DNA from: Cryptomeria japonica
Taxonomy: Eukaryota > Streptophyta > Pinopsida > Cupressales > Cupressaceae
Reading direction: 5' to 3'
Assembly: GCF_030272615.1 (NCBI RefSeq)
Contig: NC_081412.1
Location: forward strand, 41,187,791 to 41,251,790
Length of the DNA stretch: 64,000 nt
Shown: positions 11,741-23,208 of the stretch, one piece after another
Layout: each line of letters opens with the position of its first letter
How positions within the stretch are numbered: position 1 is the first letter of the stretch
Notes under the pieces: model-generated
What the model saw: only the letters and a program-made list of their open reading frames with translations
The model's database searches: none
What the model was told of the DNA's origin: nothing
Made by a program: the position numbers and the translations under genes

Positions 11741-14700
11741 TGTTAGGACTCATAAAAATTATGCTAAATTTGGTGACCCAATGAAGCCTTTCTCTAAGGA
11801 TTTCTCTTTGCAGCTTTTTTCTATGGTAAAGCAAGCACATTATTGTAATTCGCTTTGAACTTGAACCCTTGAACCTTTTTGGTTCAAGGTTCAAGGTTCA
11901 ATCACTTCTCCTTCTTGTGTCGTGGCTTTGTAATGATTTTTAATAAGAAAATGTGAATCCGTTAAGTCAGTTTTGAACCATTTGCAAATCGGTTCAAGGT
12001 TCATGGTTCAAAATGTCCCTTTCTTTTAATCCATGGTCTTTTCTTGTCACCTTTTTCCACTTAAGAAGAAGGGTCTATGTGTCGTCAAGAGGGGCCCCCT
12101 TTTTTATGTCTAGGCCTAGGCAGGTTCTGTTAAATTTTAATTTCTGCCTATCTTATGTTTTTCCTATGTATCTGTCGAGCTTCCTATTGATCTCACGGTT
12201 GTCACTATACCACAACCAAGAAGTGCTCGATCGTTACTCACCGTAACATGGTGACTAAGTGGTGGAACCCACTGGAAAAGGCTAAGGAGAACCGTTTATC
12301 CCACATTGGCCGTAGGGAGGAGCATTTCAATATTTATATGCAAGGCCACATATATCTTAAGTGTCAAAGCTTACAGTCTTTTGGCAAGTGGTCGATCAAG
12401 CAAGTAGTGCTGCCCCCCCCCCCCCCCCCCCGCATGTGCGTACATCTCAGAATGGCTTAATTTTGCAACAAAAGGGAGGATTAAACAACGTGCATGTTTC
12501 AAAAGATCAGACGGCAGTCGCTATACCGCAAGATGAAAGTGCTCGACTATTAACAACCGTGACTTGGTGAATGATGAGCTCGCAAGCTAGGGGGCACTGA
12601 GGTAATCACTAAGCAAATAATAAGGTACCAAGTGGTGACACGTAGCTAGTGATGTGGTAGTCTAGTGGATGGTGAAGTGGAGGTGCCACTTGGCAGAGTA
12701 GAGGATGTAGTCACCCAAAGGGGCTAAGGGTCAAGAAGATCAACAAAGATCAATGGTGATCAAGATGGATCCAAGGGTTGTCGCTATGTCGTGACATGAA
12801 GATGCTCATTAGATAAAGGTCACGACTTGGTGACAAACCACTAGTGGTGAACCATGGTCGACAGTTGATGCAAACAGTTAAGGCAGGTTGTTCATTCTGG
12901 CGATTAATGGAGGACATGCTAAGGTGTCAGAGTGGAGAGCCTGGAATGAATACTCTCACAACAAGTGGCACCCAGTTGTAAACTCTGGAGCCAATCAAAG
13001 GGTGCCATGTGACAGATTAGATGGAAGGTGAGGGTGTCGATGAAACTGAGGTTTTGATGAGACACAAAAATGGATAGCCCAAGAGGAAGTTTGGTTGAAA
13101 GGGTGAAATGTTGAGAAAACAAAAGGAAGTGGTGGGTCCGGTGGAGATGACTTGGCGGTCCAGGTGGTCAGATGATGAACTAGAGGTTGACAAGTGGCTG
13201 GCCTGACTGGATGGGTGGAGTCTAGGTAGATCAGAGGGCAAATCCAAGGATGCCATGCAGTGACCCCGTGGCATAAGTGAGAGCTATTCAGAGAAGGTAA
13301 AGTTCAAGTAGGTTTGGAAAGATCAACGGTCGGGCGAGATGATCTAATAGTTGTGGCCATGTTGCGATGCGAAAGTGATCACCAAATATCACATGCAACA
13401 TAGCGAATAACCAGGTGGTAGGTGTGGTGGCTATCTAGGTAGATCCAGTGAAAAGTCAAGTTGTGACATGTGTCAAGCCAGTCAAAAGAGAAAGTGATAG
13501 AGGGAGCCGCTTAGCTGAGGTAAAAGTCAGACAAGTTAGGGCACATCGATGGTGATTGAAGGAAGATCAACGGTTGTCACCAAGTCATAACATTAAGTTG
13601 CTCGGTGGCTAAAGGCCATGACTTGGCGACCAAGTAGTGGGGCCCGGTAGAAAAGAAGAGCCAAGGAAGAAACAAAGAGTTTCTTTCCGACTATGAACCC
13701 AGGAGGTGCTAAGGTGGTCGGATATGGGCCCTGGAATGAACCAAATGATGCCACATGGAAGAGATGCATGGAAAATGTTTGCACGACAAGATTCAAAGAT
13801 TTAAATATGAATTGAGATTGTGCTAACAGGTAGAGAATTAAACGACCGACTTGCAGAGGGATTGGTGGCTCGGGATTTTTTTTTTGCCTGATATATAGTT
13901 GTTATATATCATTGAAAAGCTCTGGATCCAAGGAATTTGATTATGTAGTCAAGTGTAGCCCACAACAAATATATTTGGGGTAGTTACCTTGGGATCTCTG
14001 ATTGGATTTTCAGTCAGAGAGCTTGGATGTTCTGTAGGCCAAGTTGTGTGAAACACTTAATGCTGAAAGATAGGGTGGTTGCCATTGTCAGAGAATGAAA
14101 TTTGATTTTGTCCTCCTTGGCTTCTTATTCGAGGGTCTTCTCATTTTGTAGAGGTTCCAGATTTTTGTGAGCAAGGCTCCTAAATCTCGATTTCCAATTC
14201 TGAGCCTTTTTGCCAAATTTGTAATACAATGTCCGTTTTCAAGAAATAGAGTATCTTCTTGCTGTAAATGTTTTATGTTGCAAGTTACATATATGTAAGG
14301 CATATATACAGTTTATTGGATTGTCTCTAGGCCATCTATTATTTTTAATGAATCCATTCTTCAAGGGAGTTTGGGTTTGTCCTGTCAAAGTGGGAGTGTG
14401 ATGGGTGTTCCTAGGTACTCTTCAAGGAAGGGTTTAAATTCTATGAGCAATCATTTTGAATTCAGGATAATGTCTAGATATGTATGATCCTTTGTTTGAA
14501 TTTTAGAATGTATTAATGCTAAGTATTAATACAGGGATATATTTATGAATAAATTGGATTTGCAATAGTGTTTTCTATTTGCAGTTTGATGTATGACTCC
14601 ATGCCCTTGGATAAGTCACTGGTCTTGCAGATTCTGGGGATTCTCAGAGATTTTAAATATCAAGTATCCATTTGCTTTGATGGTTGTAGATTTAGTTTTT

Positions 14701-15002
14701 TCCACCTATCTCATGCTTCAATCTTGTTGAGATATCAATGTAGATCTAGCCCATTTGCAGTAACCTCCTTGTTGTTGAGCCCTGTGAGATTAATCTTCTT
14801 TTATTGATGCCATATGTCTGTAACTGGTTGTATTTTATGCATCAAAGGGTGTCCCCCCTAGGTCTTGCAAAACTTGAAGTGTAGGAGGATCATTAGGATC
14901 CTATGTTATTTTATCCAAGCCTTGAAGCATTTCATTGATTGAGATTAGCTATTTCATAGATAGTTTGCAGGTGAACTTGGGTGTCTCTTTTTGAGACCAA
15001 CA
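11741..15002 (+). repeat. 5' LTR of B (3262 bp)
   Basis: It aligns end to end with 25710-28953. It contains GGTTCAAGG tandem copies (about 11877-11905), a poly-C run (about 12413-12431), a set of degenerate roughly 58-bp modules (12190-13640) and a TATATAG box near 13895 that could be the promoter. Minus-strand open frames in it are not coding. Confidence 0.95.
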
Positions 15003-15006
15003 AAAA

Positions 15007-15024
15007 TGGTGACTCTGTTGGGGA
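15007..15024 (+). other. Primer-binding site of B
   Basis: TGGTGACTCTGTTGGGGA lies four bases after the LTR. It looks like a C-to-T-decayed TGGCGACTCCGCTGGGGA, which would pair with the 3' end of a tRNA-Arg, as reported for Ogre/Tat elements. The tRNA assignment is from memory and should be checked. Confidence 0.6.
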
Positions 15025-15579
15025 GTAAGAGTTTCTTGTAATTGCATTTTCAGTAAGGTTGAGTGAAGTTGTATTCAACTTTTTTATTGCAAACAAACCC
15101 ATGAGTCTGGCCAAATTCATTTAGGGGAAGAGTCTTAGAAGTTCACAAGTCTGAAAGTTGTTTTCAAATTTGAAAGTATATATCCTGGAAGGTTTTATTG
15201 CTGAGAAATTAAAAGTATATTGTGACTCTGATGTGTTAGAACCAAAATGTGAAGGTATTTCAGAGTAAAGATCAGTGGTTAAAATTTTTTCTTCTTCAGG
15301 GAGGTGGCGACTCTGTATGAATGAACCTGAAGTTTGGAGGTTTTCTTCAAACTTTCAGCCAGAAGTGAAGTGAGCAGCAACAACTATACCCAGGTATTTC
15401 CCATTCATGAGATAGCTTTTGTTCCTTAGAAGTGAAGAAAGTCACTAGGAAAAGGAGTATTGGTTCTAAGGTTACATAATTCTTGTTCTTAAAAGTTTCA
15501 TTCAGAAATATGGTGAGAATTATGTCTGGTTACGAAGTTAATGACTGCATATGTTTTCAAAAGAGAGTAGAACAGTCAG

Positions 15580-16372
15580 ATGTATTGTCATGGTCAAGGT
15601 TCAATAGATGTTTCGAGTTTGATAGATCTAGACGTGGTTCCTAGATCTGAAGTTTCTTTGTCAAATTTGAAAGACATTGATAGGGAGATTGAAGTTTGTC
15701 TTCAAAAGATCCAAGAAAGATGCATCTTATTTTTTAAAAGGAAGGTAGGGAAGAGAAAGGTTGAATCATTGTATGTTTTCTATGAAAGATTTATTGTTGC
15801 ATTAAATGAGCTTCCAGTTGATGTTAGACCCCTTGAGTTAGTTTGGATTGAATTATTTTTAGAGCTTGATGAGCCTGACTCAGTTAGTTGGTCTTCAACT
15901 TTGAGGGAGGAAAGCATTGCCAATATTAAAGAATGGATTGATGAGATTGAAATGAATAAATATGAAAATACACATAGTTTTGAGTATAGTGATGGAGATG
16001 AATCTGTGAGTGGATGTACCTCCTATGATGCTGAAGGCGACTCTTATTCCTAGCATGATAGTGCATATGTGTATTCAGAGCAAGAAGAAAATTGTGAAAG
16101 TATAATTTATTGTTCAAATAGTCATGAGCCTATTGAGGTTTAAGATTTGAATAATATAGATCACCTTGCTATTAAGTTCACTACACAAAATGTTTGCAAC
16201 CAAGGTTATGAAACCATGTTGCAACATATAGTAATATTTTATGATCAGCGTGTTAAAGGTCATGATGCAGATGCAAGTTACTGTAATGACAAAAGAAATG
16301 AGCATGAAGCCATGAGCACTGCAGATTTAATGCATGCATCAGATTGGGACAATGTTCACAGTACAAAAGATG
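15580..16372 (+). pseudogene. B internal ORF, part 1 (unknown acidic protein)
   Basis: The frame is open from ATG 15580 to a stop at 16051-16053. It continues with one more stop (16141) to the insertion point of C. The N-terminal part reads like a helical, gag-like segment (VESLYVFYERFIVALNELP, with acidic helices around it), but I find no named domain, zinc knuckle or catalytic motif. The C-terminal part is rich in Asp, Glu and Ser. The same frame resumes after element C at 24651. It is the only candidate protein of B. Confidence 0.55.
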
Positions 16373-17818
16373 TGTTATCATTTTGGCACTATGTTGTCAT
16401 TGATGTCAACCAGCATGATGGCGATCCACATAAGGGTGAGCATAAAGAATGAAGGTCAACCAGTCTAAAGGATGGTTGCTTGTTTATGATGAAGAGGCAG
16501 AATGCTAAAAGTTGTCTCACACTACCAAAGGTGAAGATGTGTTACTGGTATAGGATGCTCTACTGGGTAACAGAAGAAGAACACTCTACTGGCAAGGAGA
16601 TATACCAGTATGTGTTTTTCGAGCTGACTGTGAGTTGGTGGGCCATGTCTTGATCTGTATGATACCATGTGGAGCAAAGGTGGCAAGTGTGTTGTGGTTG
16701 GTGAAGCCTCATCGACAGGGTTGATGAAATAGATAATCACCATTAATGAAGGAGCCACAAATCACGGGATTGCACATGACTAATTGCAGCTCGAGGAAGA
16801 AGGAATGGTAGAGGAAGATCAGGGTGCAGTTGGCACCTGAATCAAGGTAAAGGAAATCCGATTCAGGATGTTCTCATAAAGGAAACTTTTGGAACACTTT
16901 GTGTGTCGTCTAACTTCATGATAGAAAATCCAAGTCGTGATTGCTACTCTGAGAAAAACATGTATTGGATAATGAAAATTGTGTTTAGGTGCAGTCTTGA
17001 AGGACAGGTGATTGATCCAAGATAGGTGGGATTGGATCTCATGAAGAATGTGTCAGAAAGAGAAAACCCTAACCACCTAGGTTTCTGAATTGCATCCTGG
17101 CAGGAAAATAGAGTATAAGAAATGAGAGCTCTGGATAGATGCAGGGGTTGATTTTGTGAAGATTGAGCAGAGAAGAGAAGGGAGAGTGAGCAAGGAGAAA
17201 ACTTTAGAAGGTGTTCTAAGCAAGTTGTAGTGTGAGTGAGCAACCAAACTGGTGAGAGGATTCTACTGATAGTATCATAGTCCGGCAGTTGAACCTAACT
17301 GGTAAGGTGTGGTAGAGCAGGCAGCATCCTAGTGTGACATAGTGTGTTGAGAGACTGTGTGTGAAAGGGAGAGAAAGATAACAGAGAGTTATTTGATTCT
17401 AGTGTTGCAGAATTTATTTGCAACAACAAGCCTCAATTATATTCAAATAGTATTTCAATATACATCGCCAAGTTGAAGCTTGGTATAGGGGTTGGTGCTC
17501 CTTGGGTTGGTGCCCTAAAAGTGTAGGGGTTGGTGCCCAAAATCTTTGTAAGTCTGTGTTTTACCTATGAGGCTGGATTGGAGCAGTAATCTCTAGCAGC
17601 TCTTATCACCGAGATTTTTCCCATATTGGGTTTTCCTCATAAATCTAGTGTTGTGAATTTCTTGTGTGTGAATGATCTCTTTGGTTTTCTCTCTTGCATT
17701 ACCAGTATGACTGTTTAGTGGTTAAGTAAATAGTTGATTGTCTGAAGTTATATCCGTAAGAGGAAAGATTTAGGAACCGCTTATTCACCCCCCTCTTAGT
17801 GGTATTTTGTGTTCAAAA
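16373..17818 (+). repeat. 5' LTR of C (1446 bp)
   Basis: It starts TGTTATCATTTTGGCAC and ends in a mutated TTCAAAA where the 3' copy has TTCAACA. It aligns throughout with 23209-24645. A GTATAAGAAA box at about 17112 is the likely promoter. Many differences between the copies are C/T or G/A transitions, as expected of cytosine methylation decay. Confidence 0.95.
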
Positions 17819-17820
17819 AT

Positions 17821-17833
17821 TGGTATCAGAGCC
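17821..17833 (+). other. Primer-binding site of C
   Basis: TGGTATCAGAGCC is an exact copy of the common plant copia primer site for initiator tRNA-Met, two bases after the LTR. Confidence 0.95.
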
Positions 17834-17884
17834 TAGTTCCTAGTTATCTTTAAACCTTTGGGTAGATTCTGGACTTTGAGCACA

Positions 17885-19942
17885 ATGGCAAGAAGTGAGT
17901 CTGCTTCCTCAAAAGCCCCCATGTTTGATGGATCCAGCTATGCCTTCTAGAGTAGAAGAATGGAGACCTATATTTCATCTCTTGGTTTTTATGTGTGGAT
18001 GTTGGTCAAGAATGGGTATGCCATTCCTAATACTCCTCCCACTGATCTGGATGCAAAAAGGGATTATGAGATTAATGAAAAGGAAAAACATGCCATCTTG
18101 AGTGGACTATCCGATAATGAATTTTTCAAAGTCATGCATTGTGTTTCAGCAAAGGAGACATGGGATGAATTGCAAAGGTTGTTTGAGGGAGATGCAAAGG
18201 TCAAGGAAGCCAAGCTACAAACACTAAGGAGCCAACTTGACAACATCAAAATGAAAGATGATGAAAAGATTGCAGACTATCTTCATAGATTTGATGAAAC
18301 TATGAATACTATTAGAGGACTTGGAGAAGAGATCACAGATGATATTCTTGTCAAAACGATACTTAGATCTCTCACTCCCAAATATGATACTAATGTGTCA
18401 ACCATAGAAGAAGCCAAGGATCTAAATACTTTTACAATGGATGAAATATTTGGCTCCCTGACAGCCTATGAGATGAGAACAACTGGTGAAACTTTCTCAA
18501 GGAAAGAAGCAACATTCAACATCACTAAAAAGGGCAAAGAAGATGTTACTCATAAAGAATCTAGTGAAGACTCTGATGTTGAAGTAGAAAAATTTATCAG
18601 GAAGCTCAAAAGAGGATCTGACCAATACAAAGGAAAGCTACCACTTAAATGCTTCAACTACGGGAAGGCAGGACACTTCACTGCAAGTTGTCCTCACAAA
18701 GAAGTTGATGGAGATGAGTCAAGAGAGTTTAGAAGATCTACTAGCAAAGATAGAGAAAGGAATGACTATCAGTAGGGAAGAAGAGGCTACCAAAACCAAA
18801 ACAACCTATATACCATTGAGGATGACACAACAGATGATGAAAACCCATCAGAAGATGATGACCATGAGATCGATAGAAAAGTAAATCTTTTCATGGCACT
18901 TGATAGACCTACTGATGAAGATGAAAAAGAAGAGGATATTGAGGATGAAATGGATTTGGAGAGTGAACTTATTAGTGCACTTGAAGAATTGAGTAAAACA
19001 AGAAGATAACTCAAGAGGGTTAAGCTTGTTGTAGTAGATGAACAAGATCTCTTGAAGTAGTCACTGGAAGAGTTCGGTCAAATCATATCTGACTTGAAGT
19101 TGCAGCTGGAATAAACTAAGACGATCGGTAAAGCTACAACCCTTGATCTGACAAAGAAAGAAAAGGAGCATCAAGAGCTGGAAGTAGAAATAATAAAGCT
19201 CAGAAAGGAGCTTGAAGAAAGCAAGGAAGAAATAAAAACAAGAAGTAAGTATGAAGGGAACACTGAGGCTTTGGATAAGATGTTGAGCAAACAAAAGCAA
19301 TCCGGTGGCTTAGGATTTGAAGTTGGTCAAGGTTAAACCCACAAAGGTAAATCCAACAAAGAGATAATGTTCACTTCTTGAATTGAAGGTGAAGAAAAGA
19401 ATACATTCACTATAGGAAAGGATATTGGCAAAAAGACATATGCAAATGTTGTTGGAAATCGACATCCAAACCAATATGCAGAAATGAACCGGAGACCACA
19501 TTTCATGCATAAATTTGTAGACCCAAGGAGGAATGCCAGAATTGACTGAGAAGGATTCACCAGATTCAACAACATGAAGGGAAGACCCCCAATGAGGCAT
19601 TTCCATTCAGGACCAAGACAACCAAACCAGTATGCATCAGACTTTCATTGTTATTGTTACCGGTGTAATAAATTTGGGCACAAAATAGCTGACTGTAGGT
19701 TAAACAATAAGCCTTCTATGAATTATGAAAGTAGAAATTCATTTAATGCACTCTAGGATATGAATGTTGTCTTTTGTCAGTGCAATGGATATGGACATAA
19801 GAGTTTTGATTTTAGGAAGAACAAACCGGTATCCTATAATAATTTTAAGGACGTTCCCTTTAATGAAAATATAAAATGTACTAACTGTCAAGAATTTGGA
19901 CACATAGCAAAGTTATTCAAAAACAAGAAGATCAAGAACTAG
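17885..19942 (+). pseudogene. gag: C gag: UBN2-like domain, CCHC knuckle, coiled coil, three more knuckles
   Basis: The frame opens at ATG 17885 (MARSESASSK) and runs in one frame to the stop at 19940, broken by stops at about 17948, 18773, 19006, 19058, 19112 and others. Residues from SRRMETYISSLGFYVW onward match the copia gag domain, with the segment WDELQRLFEGDAKVKEAKL being typical. A first knuckle is CFNYGKAGHFTASC (second Cys is Tyr). An acidic and coiled-coil stretch ends in LDKMLSKQ and LGFEVGQ. Three further knuckles follow at 19650-19920: CYRCNKFGHKIADC, CQCNGYGH and CTNCQEFGH, the last two damaged. Gag packages the RNA; this copy is non-functional. Its second half is the relative of D ORF1. 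Confidence 0.9.
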
Positions 19943-19947
19943 TAACT

Positions 19948-22900
19948 GAACCTGAGCTAAATATAAAAACTAACAAGAAGAAGGAAATCAAACCAGTTTG
20001 GGTTGAGAAAGAAAAGGAAAAGCCAAAATCAAGTCTCATAGTGCAGACTGCCTTGCATGCTGAAAGGAAAAATATATGGGTGGTAGATAGTGGTTTCTCA
20101 AACCATATGACTGGTGACAAAAGAAAATTCATTAAACTTGAAGATTGGAATGGTGGATCGGTAAAATTTGGAGACAATTCCTCCATCAAAATAAAGGGAA
20201 AATGAACACTAAGCATTGATGGAAAACTGAAGGCACATGATGTTTATTATGTGGAAGGCCTCAAACATAATCTACTAAGTGTGATTCAGATGTGTGAAAA
20301 AGGTTACAAATTCACCTTTGACTCAATCGGTTGCCAAATAAAGAAAGACAGTACCGATATAGTTGTGGCAGAAGGAAAGAGAGCTTATGGAAATGTTTAT
20401 AATCTGAAGGAATGCTATGAGTCTTGATGTATGTTAGGGCAAGTAGATGAAAGTTGGTTGTGGCACAAAAGATTAGGCCACATAAATTTTGATAACTTAG
20501 TTGCAGTAAGCAAAAAGGGGTGTGTGAGGAATATTCCACTCATCATCAAACCGATAAAAACATTTTGTGATGAATTTGTAAAAGGTAATAAAATAAAAGT
20601 GAGTTTCAGGACAAAGGAGCACAACACCTCAAAGCCACTTGAAATTGTGCATACAGATCTATGTGGTCCAACTAGAACAAGAGCACTTTCTGGTGAAAGA
20701 TACTTTATGCTCTGCATTGATGACTACTCAAGGATGACATGGGTCACCTTTCTACAAGATAAATCACAAGCATTTTAAAGATTTAAGATCTTTCAGAAGA
20801 TGGTGGAAAAAGAAAGTGGGTACAAATTAAAATGCGTAAGATCAAACAGGGGTGGAGAGTTCACATCAAATGAATTTGAGGATTATTGTGAAAAACATGG
20901 AATTAGAAGGCAAGACTCTGCTCCTAGAACATCACTACAAAATGGTGTGGTAGAAAGGAAGAACAGGACAGTCAAGGATATGGCCAAAACCATGTTGAAT
21001 GAGGCCAGTCTGCCAGATACTTATTGGAAAGAAGTTGTTTATACTGATACATACACTTTGAACCGGGTTCAATTAAGAACAAACAACAAGATGATGCCTT
21101 ATGAGTTATGGTATTACCGGAAGCCATCAGTCAAATATTTCAAAGTATTTGGAAGTAAGTGCTTCATCAAGAAAGATATGGATGGTTTAGGAAGTTTTGA
21201 CTCCAGGAGTGATGAAGGAATCTTTCTTGGCTACTCATCTAACAAAAAAGCTTACAAATGCTACAATAAAAGGCTAAGAAGGGTCATTGAGAGTGTGCAT
21301 GTGAAAGTTGATGAAGATATGCACAGATGATCTCAACCATAGGTTGACTAGTATGATGACTCTAGTGATGAATATTATGAATCTCAGACAGAAATTAAAC
21401 TATAGGTAGCATCTCAGAAGGTTTCCAACTAGTATGTATAGTTGAATCACCCTGAACAAATTTTGTGAAATAAGAGTGATGGTGTGCAGACTAGAAGAAG
21501 ACTTGCCCGAAATGATGAACAAGTCAACCTATGCCTCATGACTAAAGTTGAACCCAAAACTTTCATTGAGGCTAGCAAGAGACAAGAATGGATGGATGCC
21601 ATGGAAGAAGAACTGCACCAGATTGAGAAGAACAAGACTTGGGAATTAGTCCCTAGACTGGAAGAGAAGAATATCATTGGCACAAAGTGGGTCTACCAGA
21701 ACAAATTGAATGAATAAGGTAAGATTTTAAGGCATAAAGCTAGACTAGTGTGCAAAGGATACTCTCAAGTAGAGGGGATTGACTTTGAAGAAACATTTGA
21801 ACCAGTGGCTAGCTTAGAAGCAATTAGGATGTTTCTAGCTTACTCTGCCTACAAGGGCTATAAAGTATACCAAATGGATGTAAAATCTACTTTTCTAAAT
21901 GGAAATTTAGAAGAAGTATACATGGAGCAACCAGAAGGATTTCTCCTACATGATGATGAGACATTTGTTTGTCATTAAAGAAGGCTCTATATGGTTTGAA
22001 GCAAGCTCCTAGATCATGGTACTCAAGATTAGATCAGTATCTGAAGGAGCAAGGATTCAAAAATGGAAGTTCTGACAGTAATTTGTACATAAGGAAAGAT
22101 GGGAATCACATGATTATTGTAGTTGTGTATGTATATGACATCATCTTTGGAGGCAATAAGGATACTCTCTGCAAAGAGTTAGTTGATCAGATGTGGTCAA
22201 AATTTGTGATGTCAATGCATGGTGAATTGACTTACTTCCTTGGCTTATAGATATTATAGAAAGACAAAGGAATCTTTATCTCACAAGTCAAGTATGCAAA
22301 GGAGATGCCGAAGAAATTCCAATTGGCAGATTGCAAACTGTAAGTACTCACATGGTGATCAATAGCAAATTGAGCAAGAATGATGAATCACCGGTAGTGG
22401 ATCAAACTCTGAATAGATCCATAATAGGTAGTCTATTGTATCTAACTTCTTTAAGACCAGATATAGTTTAGGCAGTATGCATGGTAGCTAGATTCCAAGC
22501 TCCACCAAAGCAGTCACACATGAATGTTGTTAGCATAATTTTTAGGTACCTACAAGGAACTCTCAGCTATGGCTTGTGGTATCCTAAACAAGGAGATTTC
22601 ATCTTGGAAGCATACATTGATGCCGATTGGGCAGGATGCATTCTTTTTGGGTGACTGATTGGTCTCTTGGCATAGCAAGAAGTAGGAATCAGTCTCCTTA
22701 TCTACTATTGAAGCCAAGTACATTGCTGCTACTACATGTTGCTCTTAGGTGCTTTGGATGAAGCAGAATCTCAAATATATATAGGTGGACATCACTGAAC
22801 CTATTCTCATCCAGTGTGACAATTCGAGTGCAATCAACATAGAAAATAATCTGGTCATGCATTCCAAAACAAAACACATTGCTATCAAATATCACTTTCT

Positions 22901-23042
22901 CCAAGAGAAGGTTGAAGGACAGGAGATAAGGATGGATTATGTCTCCACTGGTGAACAAGTAGCATACATTTTCACCAAACCATTACCGGTCATCACTTTT
23001 GAGTACCTCCGCCACAAGTTGGGTGTTATTTCATCTACCTAG
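19948..23042 (+). pseudogene. pol: C pol: protease, integrase, reverse transcriptase, RNase H
   Basis: A frame change near 19940 separates it from gag. Protease: active site VVDSGFSNHMTG, Asp at 20086. Integrase zinc region at 20455: WHKRLGH then CDEF, the last Cys lost. Core: HTDLCGP and NGVVERKNRT keep Asp and Glu, but the middle Asp is Asn (RSNRGGEF, about 20840). RT at 21484-22250: [22 protein letters not shown], and a catalytic box YVYD where YVDD is expected (about 22125). A frameshift lies near 21970 and stops follow. RNase H: ILIQCDNSSAINI to FTKPLPV and LRHKLGV, ending at 23042. The order is copia (integrase before RT). The lost catalytic residues make it inactive beyond its stops. 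Confidence 0.95.
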
Positions 23043-23196
23043 GAAGGCTTTATGTGGCTCAGGGGAAGATGATGGTGGTAAAATGGGGAGCCTAGTATGG
23101 ATCAAAGGGGGAGTGCACAAGTACTCTTTGTCATTGTGTCAAAGGGAGAGAAATGTACCGCTATGAAGTGAATCGTGAGAAGTTGACATCAATGCC

Positions 23197-23208
23197 AAAG
23201 GGGGAGAT
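23197..23208 (+). other. Polypurine tract of C
   Basis: AAAGGGGGAGAT directly precedes the 3' LTR. Related purine tracts occur upstream at about 23056, 23102 and 23138. Confidence 0.92.

Noticed and set aside
18787-19300. Ser- and Phe-rich minus-strand ORFs
   Set aside because: They are the reverse of the acidic and coiled-coil part of C gag.
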